Source: Deltaproteobacteria bacterium (GTDB taxonomy: Bacteria > Desulfobacterota > Binatia > UBA9968). From it: DNA of 11,051 nucleotides. A model generated the notes under the pieces. That model did no database searches. It worked only from the letters and a program-made list of their open reading frames with translations, and had not been told where the DNA came from. The DNA is taken from NCBI GenBank assembly GCA_023250495.1, contig JAHFAP010000095.1:1-11051 (forward strand), in the 5' to 3' direction. The translations under genes and the position numbers were made by a program. This document shows, piece after piece, positions 1-5,719 of this stretch; the stretch's first letter is position 1; the number at the start of each line of letters is the position of its first letter.

Positions 1-138
1 AGCCGGCCATCTTAAGTAAACACCGCTTTCGCCTTGATCCTTGTTTTTCGCCTTCCGCCTTCTAACCCTTCAACCCTTTTTGGCTCTCGTGTATTGCCTT
101 TTGCCTTGATTTGACTTCCTCCTGCCAGTTCCTCCTTT

Positions 139-167
139 TTGACACCACGCCGATCATCTATTACATT
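139..167 (+). promoter_or_regulatory. sigma70-type promoter of glyQS
   Basis: A perfect -35 box TTGACA (139-144) is followed after 17 bp by TACATT (162-167), a close match to the -10 consensus. The predicted start of transcription is near 174, giving a leader of only about 28 nt. That is far too short for a T-box or other riboswitch. The SD-like AAGGT (191-195) lies 6 nt before the ATG at 202. Seen by eye only. Confidence 0.65.
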
Positions 168-181
168 GAAGCGATCATCTA
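151..181. repeat. 10-bp direct repeat around the glyQS promoter
   Basis: CGATCATCTA occurs at 151-160 and again at 172-181. The period of 21 bp is two helical turns, so both copies face the same side of the DNA. The first copy lies in the -35/-10 spacer and the second covers the predicted start of transcription. The position suits a repressor or another regulator of glyQS, but no regulator is identified. Confidence 0.45.
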
Positions 182-201
182 GGCGTTCCTAAGGTAAATT
201 C

Positions 202-1569
202 ATGGTAGATCTAGACACCATCGTGTCGCTGTGTAAGCGGCGCGGGTTTATTTTCCAGTCGAGCGAGATCTACGGCGGGCTTGGCTCGGCGTGGGATTAC
301 GGGCCGCTGGGTGTAGAGTTTAAGAACAACGTGAAGCGGCTCTGGTGGAGAGACAACGTGCAACTTAGGGATGACATGGTCGGCGTGGACGCGGCGATCT
401 CGATGCATCCGAAAGTATGGGAAGCAAGCGGGCATGTGGCGAGCTTCTCCGACCCATTCAGTGGCTGTCCTTCGTGCGGGCGCCATTACCGTGCTGATCA
501 ACTTACCGATGCCTTCTGTCCAAATTGCGGGGCAAAGATGTCAGCGCCGAAACCCGCAAGCTTGATGCTTGAGATCTTCCTCGGTCCCGTGAAGGAGACC
601 GCCATGAAGACTTACCTTAGACCGGAGACGGCGCAAGGCATCTTCGTCAACTTTGACAACGTGCTTCAAGCCTCCCGCAAAAAGTTGTCCTTCGGTATCG
701 CGCAGATCGGGAAAGCATTCCGGAACGAGATCACTCCCGGTAACTTCACGTTCCGCACGCGCGAGTTTGAGCAGATGGAGATTGAGTACTTCGTGATGCC
801 GGGGACGGATGAAGAATGGCATCAAAGATGGATCGATGAGAGGTTTGCCTGGTATCAGAAGTACGGCATCCGCAAGGACAACATCAGGCTGCGCGAGCAC
901 GCTCAGGACGAGCTCGCGCATTACGCCAAGCGGTGCGTGGACATCGAGTATCTCTTCCCGATGGGATGGAGCGAACTGGAGGGGATCGCCAACCGGACGA
1001 ACTATGATCTGACACAACATTCCAAGATTAGTGGTAAAGCGCTGGAGTATTTCGACGAGGAGAGCAAGCGGAAAGTCGTGCCGTACGTGATCGAGCCGTC
1101 GGCCGGCGCCGACAGGTCCGCTCTCGCCTTCCTGGTCGATGCCTATCACGAGGAAGAGGTCAGAGGAGAAAAGCGAGTCGTGCTTAAGTTTCATCCGGAG
1201 CTTGCGCCGATCAAGATCGCGGTCCTGCCGCTGCTCAAAAAGAATGATCGGATAGTGGAGACGGCGAAGAGAATATGCGCGGATCTCAGGAAGCGTTGGT
1301 TCTCATTTTACGACGATACTGCTTCCATCGGCAGGCTCTATCGCCGCCAGGACGAGATTGGCACGCCCTATTGCGTGACCGTGGATGTTCAAACCGTGGG
1401 GGACGAGAAGACACCCGCGGACGAGAAAGTCACGATCCGCGACCGCGACACGATGCAGCAGATCCGGGTTCCGGTCTCTGCGCTTGAAAGCGTCATGGCT
1501 GATCTGATGGCGGAAAGGTGGGCCGAAGTCGCCAGGCAAGAGCCATATCGAATGTCCGCCGCGAAGTAG
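202..1569 (+). CDS. glyQS: glycyl-tRNA synthetase, single-chain class II type
   Basis: Charges tRNA-Gly with glycine in the cytoplasm. The 455-residue protein is the homodimeric (archaeal/eukaryotic/Gram-positive-like) form, not the alpha/beta GlyQ+GlyS type. Visible features are the N-terminal GGLGSAWDYGPLG segment; a zinc-ribbon-like pair CPSC (residues ~90-93) and CPNC (~107-110); the class II motif 2 region (RPETAQGIFVNF, then FRTREFEQMEIEYF); motif 3 (EPSAGADRSALAFL, ~299-312); and a C-terminal anticodon-binding domain beginning near KFHPELAPIKIAVLP. Length is normal for the family and the gene looks intact. It has its own promoter and is the only + strand gene at the left end. The ATG at 202 is supported by AAGGT just upstream. 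Confidence 0.97.
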   Translation: MVDLDTIVSLCKRRGFIFQSSEIYGGLGSAWDYGPLGVEFKNNVKRLWWRDNVQLRDDMVGVDAAISMHPKVWEASGHVASFSDPFSGCPSCGRHYRADQLTDAFCPNCGAKMSAPKPASLMLEIFLGPVKETAMKTYLRPETAQGIFVNFDNVLQASRKKLSFGIAQIGKAFRNEITPGNFTFRTREFEQMEIEYFVMPGTDEEWHQRWIDERFAWYQKYGIRKDNIRLREHAQDELAHYAKRCVDIEYLFPMGWSELEGIANRTNYDLTQHSKISGKALEYFDEESKRKVVPYVIEPSAGADRSALAFLVDAYHEEEVRGEKRVVLKFHPELAPIKIAVLPLLKKNDRIVETAKRICADLRKRWFSFYDDTASIGRLYRRQDEIGTPYCVTVDVQTVGDEKTPADEKVTIRDRDTMQQIRVPVSALESVMADLMAERWAEVARQEPYRMSAAK

Positions 1570-1571
1570 GC

Positions 1572-1673
1572 TCAGGCAACGATGCCCTTCTCTATCTCAG
1601 CCGGCGTCGGCCCGAAGGTGATGCGCCTAAGATAGTGGGTAATTTTTTGCTCCTCAGTTAAGGACGCCGTCAC
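1572..1673 (-). pseudogene. truncated DUF1800-like N-terminal fragment
   Basis: On the minus strand a GTG (1671-1673) opens a 33-codon frame that stops with TGA at 1572-1574. Its middle reads LRRITFGPTPAEIE, which resembles the conserved N-terminal 'LxRxTFGPxPxxxE' signature of DUF1800 proteins. Those proteins usually run to about 400-600 residues. The GTG overlaps the TGA of the preceding tyrosine-rich gene by 4 nt (GTGA), the arrangement of a coupled downstream cistron. The frame ends 2 nt past the glyQS stop codon, so the rest of the gene appears to have been lost when glyQS became its neighbour. The DUF1800 assignment comes from one short motif. A stand-alone micropeptide is possible but less likely. 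Confidence 0.5.
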
Positions 1674-1957
1674 TTTTTAATCGCCGGTCGCAACGGCCGA
1701 AACTGTGTGGGTTGCGGGTTGATGACGAACACCTGAACAGGGTTCAGGGGATAAGAGTACGGGACGTAGTAGGGTCGGAGATATAGCTGGTAATGTATCT
1801 GGTGGAGCTCATAGTAAGGATCGTAGGGCGGAAGGTATTGAACGCTGACGTTGTACGAGTCGTAGGGGTTGTAGTAGTAGGGGTCATAGGCTCGCGCCGT
1901 GCCAGCGTAAACCGCAACCAGACTCAGCGTCAGAAGAACCAACAAGAGCGTCTTCAC
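1670..1957 (-). CDS. small exported tyrosine/proline-rich protein
   Basis: Hypothetical, 95 residues. The start is GTG (1955-1957), preceded by a strong GGGAGG 5 nt upstream. Residues 1-23 form a signal peptide ending TARA, with predicted cleavage before YDPYYY. The 72-residue mature part has 16 tyrosines and many prolines in YDPYY/RPYY-type repeats, then a tail richer in Val, Pro, Gln and Arg. No cysteine is present, so it is not a lipoprotein. It is likely periplasmic or surface-associated. It is last in the minus-strand envelope cluster before the DUF1800 fragment, which its stop codon overlaps. Function unknown; composition resembles the neighbouring tyrosine-rich lipoprotein. Confidence 0.72.
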   Translation of the reverse strand: MKTLLLVLLTLSLVAVYAGTARAYDPYYYNPYDSYNVSVQYLPPYDPYYELHQIHYQLYLRPYYVPYSYPLNPVQVFVINPQPTQFRPLRPAIKK

Positions 1958-2017
1958 GTTTTCCTCCCTTTCATCACCGGCACTTCAATGGCAAGGCCGC
2001 AACCCCGGCCCTGCCAG

Positions 2018-2422
2018 CTAGTAACCGCGGCCGGATCGAGCGTCTTCGTACCCTTCCTGGTAGCCGCGTCTTCTCCCTTGCTCGTACCTCTCGTAGCGGC
2101 CACGTTCGACGCCCGCGCCGTAGCCCTCAGAGTACCCCGCGTCGTAAGGGTCACGCGGCGCCAGAGGGGGCGGAGGCGGGTAATAGGCCCGCTCAGGATA
2201 CACCACTTGAGTTGGCGGTGGGGTTAACACTCGATCCAGGATGATGCCCGTTGCGAGGCCTCCCAGGACTCCGGCTGCGATGGCTGCGCCGTCGCAGCAA
2301 CGGTGCCGAACAATAACGGTCCGGTTAACCACGACATGTCGACCGCCTCTCCAGTCCCATGCGAAGCTCGGAGTCGGCGCCATGATAAGAGCTGCCAGAA
2401 GCGGTGCTGAAAACCTTTTCAT
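2018..2422 (-). CDS. exported glycine-zipper protein with G/Y/R-rich tail
   Basis: Hypothetical, 134 residues. The ATG at 2422 has AAAGGAG 6 nt upstream. A signal peptide ends PSFA, with cleavage before WDW. A hydrophobic Gly/Ala-rich segment (GAAIAAGVLGGLATGIIL, roughly residues 45-62) looks like a glycine zipper, as seen in small outer-membrane or periplasmic proteins. It is followed by a proline stretch (YYPPPPPLAP) and a C-terminal tail with repeated GY and RG steps (AGYSEGYGAG, RRRGYQEGYEDA). It lies 42 nt downstream of the tyrosine-rich lipoprotein with no obvious promoter between them, so co-transcription is likely. Function unknown; an envelope role is inferred from the export signal and context. 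Confidence 0.75.
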   Translation of the reverse strand: MKRFSAPLLAALIMAPTPSFAWDWRGGRHVVVNRTVIVRHRCCDGAAIAAGVLGGLATGIILDRVLTPPPTQVVYPERAYYPPPPPLAPRDPYDAGYSEGYGAGVERGRYERYEQGRRRGYQEGYEDARSGRGY

Positions 2423-2464
2423 ATCGATCTCCTTTCTACCGAAGCTAAGTGTATTCCTCGGCGG

Positions 2465-2650
2465 CTAATCTTCGAATCTTGGGCCGTACTGGTAACCTCC
2501 ATAGTATCTGTAGGGGTAATAATATCTGTAAGGGTAAGGGCGATAGTAAGGACGCCGGTAGTAATATGCGTCGTCACGTTCATAAACTATACAGCCGGCC
2601 AACGGAGCCATGAACATCGCCAAGAGAACCCCTAACAAGACTCTTTTCAT
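2465..2650 (-). CDS. tiny tyrosine-rich lipoprotein
   Basis: Hypothetical, 61 residues. The ATG at 2650 is chosen over one 5 codons upstream because a strong SD, GGAGGT, lies just before it and because MKRVLLG starts a normal lipoprotein signal. The lipobox LAGC puts the lipidated cysteine at residue 20. The 42-residue mature chain contains 16 tyrosines and many Arg/Pro in RPYYRPYPYR-type repeats, with few hydrophobic residues, so it is probably disordered. It is driven by the ECF-type promoter at 2713-2742. A membrane-anchored envelope protein is inferred. No function is recognised. Confidence 0.75.
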   Translation of the reverse strand: MKRVLLGVLLAMFMAPLAGCIVYERDDAYYYRRPYYRPYPYRYYYPYRYYGGYQYGPRFED

Positions 2651-2712
2651 GTGAGAGACCTCCATGCGCTCCTTGGCTTTTGATTGAAAGCTTGCTCTCC
2701 TTTCTAACTTTC

Positions 2713-2742
2713 TTAGACGTTTCTTCCGCCTAAAGGTTTACC
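2713..2742 (-). promoter_or_regulatory. ECF-type promoter before the tyrosine-rich lipoprotein
   Basis: Read on the minus strand: GGTAAAC (2742-2736), a 16-bp spacer, then CGTCTAA (2719-2713). An identical pair with the same 16-bp spacing lies at 4965-4936. The -10 box resembles the TCTAA/CGTC type used by ECF sigma factors, and the sigma gene is in the same cluster. Predicted start is near 2706, with a leader of about 55 nt to the ATG at 2650. Confidence 0.65.
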
Positions 2743-2763
2743 GGCCGCTGTATCCCGAGGTGT

Positions 2764-3156
2764 CTAGTCCTTTTCCTTTTGCCGGTACGATTTTTTGTCC
2801 TTTGGCCGCAAGCGTTCGCGCAGTGCTCGCTTCTCATCTGGCGAAAGCTCCCGACGTCCCTCAAACTTATCGCGCCACTGCTGGCGCTCGTCAGGGGGCA
2901 GATCACGAAACTCTTCGAAGCGCCGCTTGAGGATCTCGCGCCGATCTGGCGGCAGGCTGCGCCAGTAGTCCCATTCTTTGCGCAGGTACTCCTGCCGTTC
3001 CGGTGGGAGACTGCGCCAGCGTTGAAAGTTGCGCTCGATCGCGGCCTTCTCCTCCGGACTTAGGTAGCGCCACTGCTCGCGCGGCTCCTGCGCCCAACTG
3101 ACAAGGGGCAGGAGCAAGCAAAAAAGCAGGCTATAGTGGCTGATGGCTCGTTTCAC
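2764..3156 (-). CDS. DUF3106 exported repeat protein
   Basis: 130 residues. The start is GTG (3154-3156), inside the anti-sigma gene, whose 3' end it overlaps by 26 nt, so translation is probably coupled. A signal peptide ends VSWA, with cleavage before QEP. Residues 29-118 are five consecutive repeats of exactly 18 residues with the pattern WRxLPPexRxxLrxxFxx (for example WRSLPPDRREILKRRFEE). A lysine-rich tail KDKKSYRQKEKD follows. This repeat type is characteristic of DUF3106, commonly found beside ECF sigma/zinc-finger anti-sigma pairs. It probably acts in the periplasm. Molecular function is unknown; a role in sensing or in the sigma response is inferred from position only. Confidence 0.88.
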   Translation of the reverse strand: MKRAISHYSLLFCLLLPLVSWAQEPREQWRYLSPEEKAAIERNFQRWRSLPPERQEYLRKEWDYWRSLPPDRREILKRRFEEFRDLPPDERQQWRDKFEGRRELSPDEKRALRERLRPKDKKSYRQKEKD

Positions 3157-3673
3157 TTTTCTGCATCTCTTTCCCCTCGACGGCCTCGAGGAGGTCCATG
3201 GAATCGAGGAAATCGAAGGAGTTAAAAAAGTCTAAATTGTCCGTCACAGATGCCATCTCCACCAGTTCCCTTTCCTGCGGCGGAGTTTGATGAAAGGGCC
3301 ACCGTCCCTTGGTGAAGGTTAGCGTCAGGGCGACCGCTAAAACTAGGGCCGTCGCCACGGCCGGCACTGGCCAGGGACGGAAGGGGAATGAAATCGCGTC
3401 CCACCAGCGGCTTTTTTCATCCGCCGTCACGAGCCTTGCCCGTATCTCTCGGCTGTAGCTCTGCCAAAAGGCTGGCGAAGGCTCATCGCTCTTTACCGTT
3501 GCAGGGAGGAGGCTTTGCAACTCTTCCAAAAAGCGCCGGCACGAAGCGCAGCTTACAAGGTGCGATTCCACCCTGCGCCGCTCTATTCCGGCGCAGTCTT
3601 GATAGTAATAGAGAATCAGATCCTGCTCGAAATCTTTACATGCCCCACGCAGTGGATCGTGCCTTTCAGCCAT
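3131..3673 (-). CDS. zinc-finger transmembrane anti-sigma factor
   Basis: 180 residues from the ATG at 3673. That start is preferred over one 6 codons upstream because AGGAGG lies 7 nt before it. The N-terminal cytoplasmic domain carries the zf-HC2/ZAS signature HLVSCASC (Hx3Cx2C) near residues 40-47. One membrane helix follows (VPAVATALVLAVALTLTF). The C-terminal part is short and acidic, with repeated aromatic and Asp residues (LDFFNSFDFLDSMDLLEAVEG). This is the expected build of an inner-membrane protein that holds the ECF sigma factor until a signal releases it. It starts 10 nt after the sigma stop codon, and that stop (TAG) overlaps its SD. The inducing signal cannot be told from sequence. 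Confidence 0.88.
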   Translation of the reverse strand: MAERHDPLRGACKDFEQDLILYYYQDCAGIERRRVESHLVSCASCRRFLEELQSLLPATVKSDEPSPAFWQSYSREIRARLVTADEKSRWWDAISFPFRPWPVPAVATALVLAVALTLTFTKGRWPFHQTPPQERELVEMASVTDNLDFFNSFDFLDSMDLLEAVEGKEMQKSETSHQPL

Positions 3674-3683
3674 AGTAGACCTC

Positions 3684-4265
3684 CTATGCAAGTTCCGTTA
3701 GCCTCTGTCTCAGGGCCATCACAGCGCGATGGAGATGGGCCTTGATGGTTCCCTCGGCGGCTTTCATCACAGTGGCGATCTCACTGATCGAAAGTCCCTG
3801 ATGGTTCTTTAACAGAAAGACGGCGCGCTGTTTCGGCGGGAGCGTAGCCAGGGCCGCTCCGATCCGCCGCGATAATTCCTCCCCCATCGCTTGTTGGTCC
3901 GGGGAAGGAGCTGGGTTGGCTATTTTGTCCAGTCCGTTGCCTTTCTCGGTCCTCTCATCCAGGGACTCCCAGGAAATTCTTCCTCTGCGACGGCGGTAGT
4001 CAAGGCAGAGGTTAACGAGAATCCGGTAGAACCAGGTGTAAAAACTCGCTCGCCTGTCGAAGCCCTTCAAATGGCTGAAGGCCTGCAAGAATGCCTCCTG
4101 CGAGAGATCTTTGGCCTCTTCGCGATCGCGGGTGAAGTCGAACGCGATGCGGTAAGCCTTTTGTTTATAGCGGTCCACTAGCACCTCAAACGCTTGGCGC
4201 TCTCCCCGCTGGGCTGAGGTTACAAGCTCCTCGTCGCCAGACTCTTCGGGCCGACTGCTTACCAT
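3684..4265 (-). CDS. ECF RNA polymerase sigma factor (RpoE-like)
   Basis: 193 residues, normal for the ECF family. Region 2 covers roughly residues 25-95, with DLSQEAFLQAFSHLKGF and FYTWFYRILVNLCLDYRRRR (core binding and -10 recognition). Region 4 lies near 135-190, with LPPKQRAVFLLKNHQGLSISEIA and the helix-turn-helix KAAEGTIKAHLHRAVMALR (-35 recognition). The linker is short and regions 1 and 3 are absent, as expected. The anti-sigma gene follows directly. It probably recognises the paired elements at 2713-2742 and 4936-4965. The SD before the ATG at 4265 is weak (AGGTGA about 14 nt upstream), which would keep its level low relative to the anti-sigma factor. Confidence 0.94.
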   Translation of the reverse strand: MVSSRPEESGDEELVTSAQRGERQAFEVLVDRYKQKAYRIAFDFTRDREEAKDLSQEAFLQAFSHLKGFDRRASFYTWFYRILVNLCLDYRRRRGRISWESLDERTEKGNGLDKIANPAPSPDQQAMGEELSRRIGAALATLPPKQRAVFLLKNHQGLSISEIATVMKAAEGTIKAHLHRAVMALRQRLTELA

Positions 4266-4291
4266 GAGCAGTTTCTGTCACCTGTGTGGGT

Positions 4292-4339
4292 CGGGTATGA
4301 ACCCGCCTGGCCTCCCGCCGGAGCGCCCGGCGGCGGGCC
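4292..4339. other. inverted repeats in the leader of the sigma gene
   Basis: Two structures lie in the 93-nt gap between the helical-repeat lipoprotein gene and the sigma gene. One is CGGGT-ATGA-ACCCG (4292-4305). The other is a GC-rich hairpin, CCGCCGG (4315-4321), loop AGCGC, CCGGCGG (4327-4333), which can extend through GGCC/GGCC (4309-4312/4336-4339). No T-run follows on the minus strand, so it is not a clear intrinsic terminator. It could attenuate read-through from the upstream gene into sigma or stabilise an mRNA end. Confidence 0.4.
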
Positions 4340-4358
4340 AGCGAGATCAAGGCTAATA

Positions 4359-4889
4359 CTACCAAACCCCTTCTCTCAGGTCACGCCGCAGCTCGAGCCG
4401 CTCCCGATTGAGTTTACGTCGATCTCCCTGGAGTTCGTTCCAGTCCTGGTGTAACTCCCTTCGCTCTTCCGCTATCTTGTTTAGGTCCTCGTGTATTTCG
4501 CGCCTGTCATGGGCGATCTCCGCCGGAGCTGCGCCGCCGCGGATGTCCCTGCGCAGCTCGCTCTCATCAACTCTCCGCTCCCTAATGGACCGATCCAGTT
4601 CTTGGCGATCTCTCCGGATCTCTCTCCTGCCACCGTCGATTTCCCTAAGAGCAGCCCCAATCTCTCGCCGCTCCTGGCGTGCCCGGTAACCGTCGCCATT
4701 ATAATAGTAGTCAGCACGAGCCGCCTCATAGTGAGATGTGTAGATATGAGGCGCCTCCAAAACCTCCAGGTGATGGTAGGGGTAAAGCGGCCCGCCGCCC
4801 CCCTGATAAACCTCTACCGGCGCGCAACCCAAGATGAGGAGGGGAAGAATCATTAGGGATCCAAGGACCATAGATCGCATTGTACTCAT
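4359..4889 (-). CDS. lipoprotein with 14-residue helical repeats
   Basis: Hypothetical, 176 residues from the ATG at 4889. That start is chosen because GGAGGT lies 4 nt before it and a lipoprotein signal follows at once; an in-frame ATG 30 codons upstream lies inside the promoter. A signal peptide ends in a lipobox-like ILGC (Cys at residue 22). A Gly/Tyr/His-rich stretch follows. Residues 74-170 are a very charged helix built of 14-residue units starting RREI/RREL (for example RRELHQDWNELQGD): three units, one shorter Ala/Gly-containing unit, then three more. Two heptads per unit suggest a coiled coil or a single stable alpha helix. It is first in the minus-strand cluster and has its own ECF-type promoter. 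Function unknown; a periplasmic spacer or tether role is a guess. Confidence 0.78.
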   Translation of the reverse strand: MSTMRSMVLGSLMILPLLILGCAPVEVYQGGGGPLYPYHHLEVLEAPHIYTSHYEAARADYYYNGDGYRARQERREIGAALREIDGGRREIRRDRQELDRSIRERRVDESELRRDIRGGAAPAEIAHDRREIHEDLNKIAEERRELHQDWNELQGDRRKLNRERLELRRDLREGVW

Positions 4890-4935
4890 GAGACCTCCAC
4901 CTATGTTGGCGTCCCCCCTACCCGATTCTAATCCA

Positions 4936-4965
4936 TTAGACGACTCCGACCTAAAAAAGTTTACC
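4936..4965 (-). promoter_or_regulatory. ECF-type promoter before the helical-repeat lipoprotein
   Basis: Minus strand: GGTAAAC (4965-4959), 16-bp spacer, CGTCTAA (4942-4936), identical in both boxes and spacing to the element at 2742-2713. A further TTAGAA follows 4 nt after the -10 box here and 5 nt after it at the other site. Predicted start is near 4929, about 40 nt before the ATG. Read-through could also supply the sigma operon, because no copy of the element is found directly before the sigma gene. Confidence 0.65.
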
Positions 4966-4969
4966 ACTC

Positions 4970-5016
4970 GGCGGCTCAAAACGCATGGCCCATGCGAGCC
5001 TTTGGCTCTTGCCGCC
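4970..5016. repeat. nested inverted repeats, possible three-way junction
   Basis: The outer arms GGCGGC (4970-4975) and GCCGCC (5011-5016) enclose two hairpins. One is the 15-bp palindrome CGCATGG-C-CCATGCG (4982-4996). The other is AGCC-TTT-GGCT (4997-5007). The set lies immediately upstream of the -35 box of the ECF-type promoter, between the two divergent transcription units. It could be an operator, a cruciform or a structured RNA. No function is assigned. Confidence 0.45.
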
Positions 5017-5128
5017 TAAAATTCCTGTCTTTTCAGTCGGATAGGGTGAGCCGATCAGCGGAGAAATAGAGCGGAGAGGTTCACATGCCGCCGTAAACCC
5101 CGCTCATGGTTTGCGCGGTAAAATCAGC

Positions 5129-5157
5129 TTGACAACAGAGATCGTTGACTTTAGACT
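5129..5157 (+). promoter_or_regulatory. sigma70-type promoter of the zapB-zapA-6S run
   Basis: TTGACA (5129-5134), 17-bp spacer, TAGACT (5152-5157), with predicted start near 5164, 24 nt before the first gene. The -10 box sits inside an 11-bp palindrome TTTAG-A-CTAAA (5150-5160), a possible operator. It is divergent from the ECF-type promoter at 4936-4965, with roughly 235 bp between the two predicted starts. Confidence 0.55.
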
Positions 5158-5187
5158 AAAATTGGAAATTTTCTCGATGGCAGGCCG

Positions 5188-5415
5188 ATGGAACTGGGTA
5201 ACCTGGAAGAGCTCGAGGCGAGAATAAATCGGTTGCTTGAAAGGCACGAGAGGATAAAGCGGGAAAAAGAGCTGGCCGAGAGGCGATTGCAGCAGAGAGA
5301 GAGCGAGTGGCATCAATTGAGAGGGCAGATCCGGCAGTATGAGCGGGAGCGCAGCGAGATTCGCGAGCGGTTGGAGAAAATCCTGGGGAATTTGGAGCAC
5401 TTGGATATCGCTTGA
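5188..5415 (+). CDS. small coiled-coil protein, ZapB-like
   Basis: 75 residues, almost entirely heptad-like and charged (NLEELEARINRLLERHERIKREKELAERRL and onward), so a single coiled coil is expected. It has no signal peptide and should be cytoplasmic. It lies directly upstream of zapA with a 13-nt gap. In Gram-negative bacteria this slot commonly holds a ZapB-like partner that links ZapA-decorated FtsZ filaments. The family name rests on size, coiled coil and position, not on a specific motif. The SD is weak. Confidence 0.7.
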   Translation: MELGNLEELEARINRLLERHERIKREKELAERRLQQRESEWHQLRGQIRQYERERSEIRERLEKILGNLEHLDIA

Positions 5416-5428
5416 GGATGGGGGTCTG

Positions 5429-5707
5429 ATGAAAAGGGCCATCGATGTCGAGATTATGGGAGAAAAACTCACTTTGCGCAGCGATGCAGAAGAGAGTCAT
5501 GTACGTAAAGTGGCTGGGTACGTGGACCGGAAGATGCAAGAGGTTCTCAAAACCACCCGGCCAGCTGCCAGGTCCAGCGTTGCAATGCTGGCGGCGCTGA
5601 ACATCGCGGATGAGTATCAGCGGCTCAAAGATCATTATGATGCGGTGTCGCAGCGGCTAAATGTATTGTTAAAGAGGCTTTCGACTAATTTAACTGAGGA
5701 GGGCTAA
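5429..5707 (+). CDS. zapA: cell division protein ZapA
   Basis: 92 residues from the ATG at 5429 (GGGGGT just upstream). The N-terminal strand pattern KRAIDVEIMGEKLTLRSDAEESHVRKVAGYVDRKM is the ZapA globular head. The C-terminal half (VAMLAALNIADEYQRLKDHYDAVSQRLNVL, shown here in part) is the dimerising coiled coil, with the usual A-x-L-N-I-A-D-E motif. ZapA binds and bundles FtsZ filaments at the division ring. Length is typical (about 90-110). An in-frame ATG 30 codons upstream overlaps the preceding gene and is rejected as the start. 6S RNA follows about 12 nt downstream, as in many bacteria. Confidence 0.93.
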   Translation: MKRAIDVEIMGEKLTLRSDAEESHVRKVAGYVDRKMQEVLKTTRPAARSSVAMLAALNIADEYQRLKDHYDAVSQRLNVLLKRLSTNLTEEG

Positions 5708-5719
5708 AAACCAGGGTGA

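Noticed and set aside
168..201. T-box riboswitch before glyQS
   Set aside because: The predicted leader is about 28 nt, far too short, and no T-box sequence is seen.
541..1194. 217-codon open frame on the minus strand
   Set aside because: Antisense to the conserved core of glyQS, with no domain resemblance.
4309..4339. Intrinsic terminator between the helical-repeat lipoprotein gene and the sigma gene
   Set aside because: The hairpin is strong, but no T-run follows on the minus strand; listed only as a structure.
4890..4979. 30-codon N-terminal extension of the helical-repeat lipoprotein
   Set aside because: It would cover the ECF-type promoter and hide the signal peptide; the ATG at 4889 has the SD.
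5058..5077. GCGGAGA repeated with a 13-bp period
   Set aside because: Only two short copies in purine-rich DNA, with no clear link to a promoter; likely chance.
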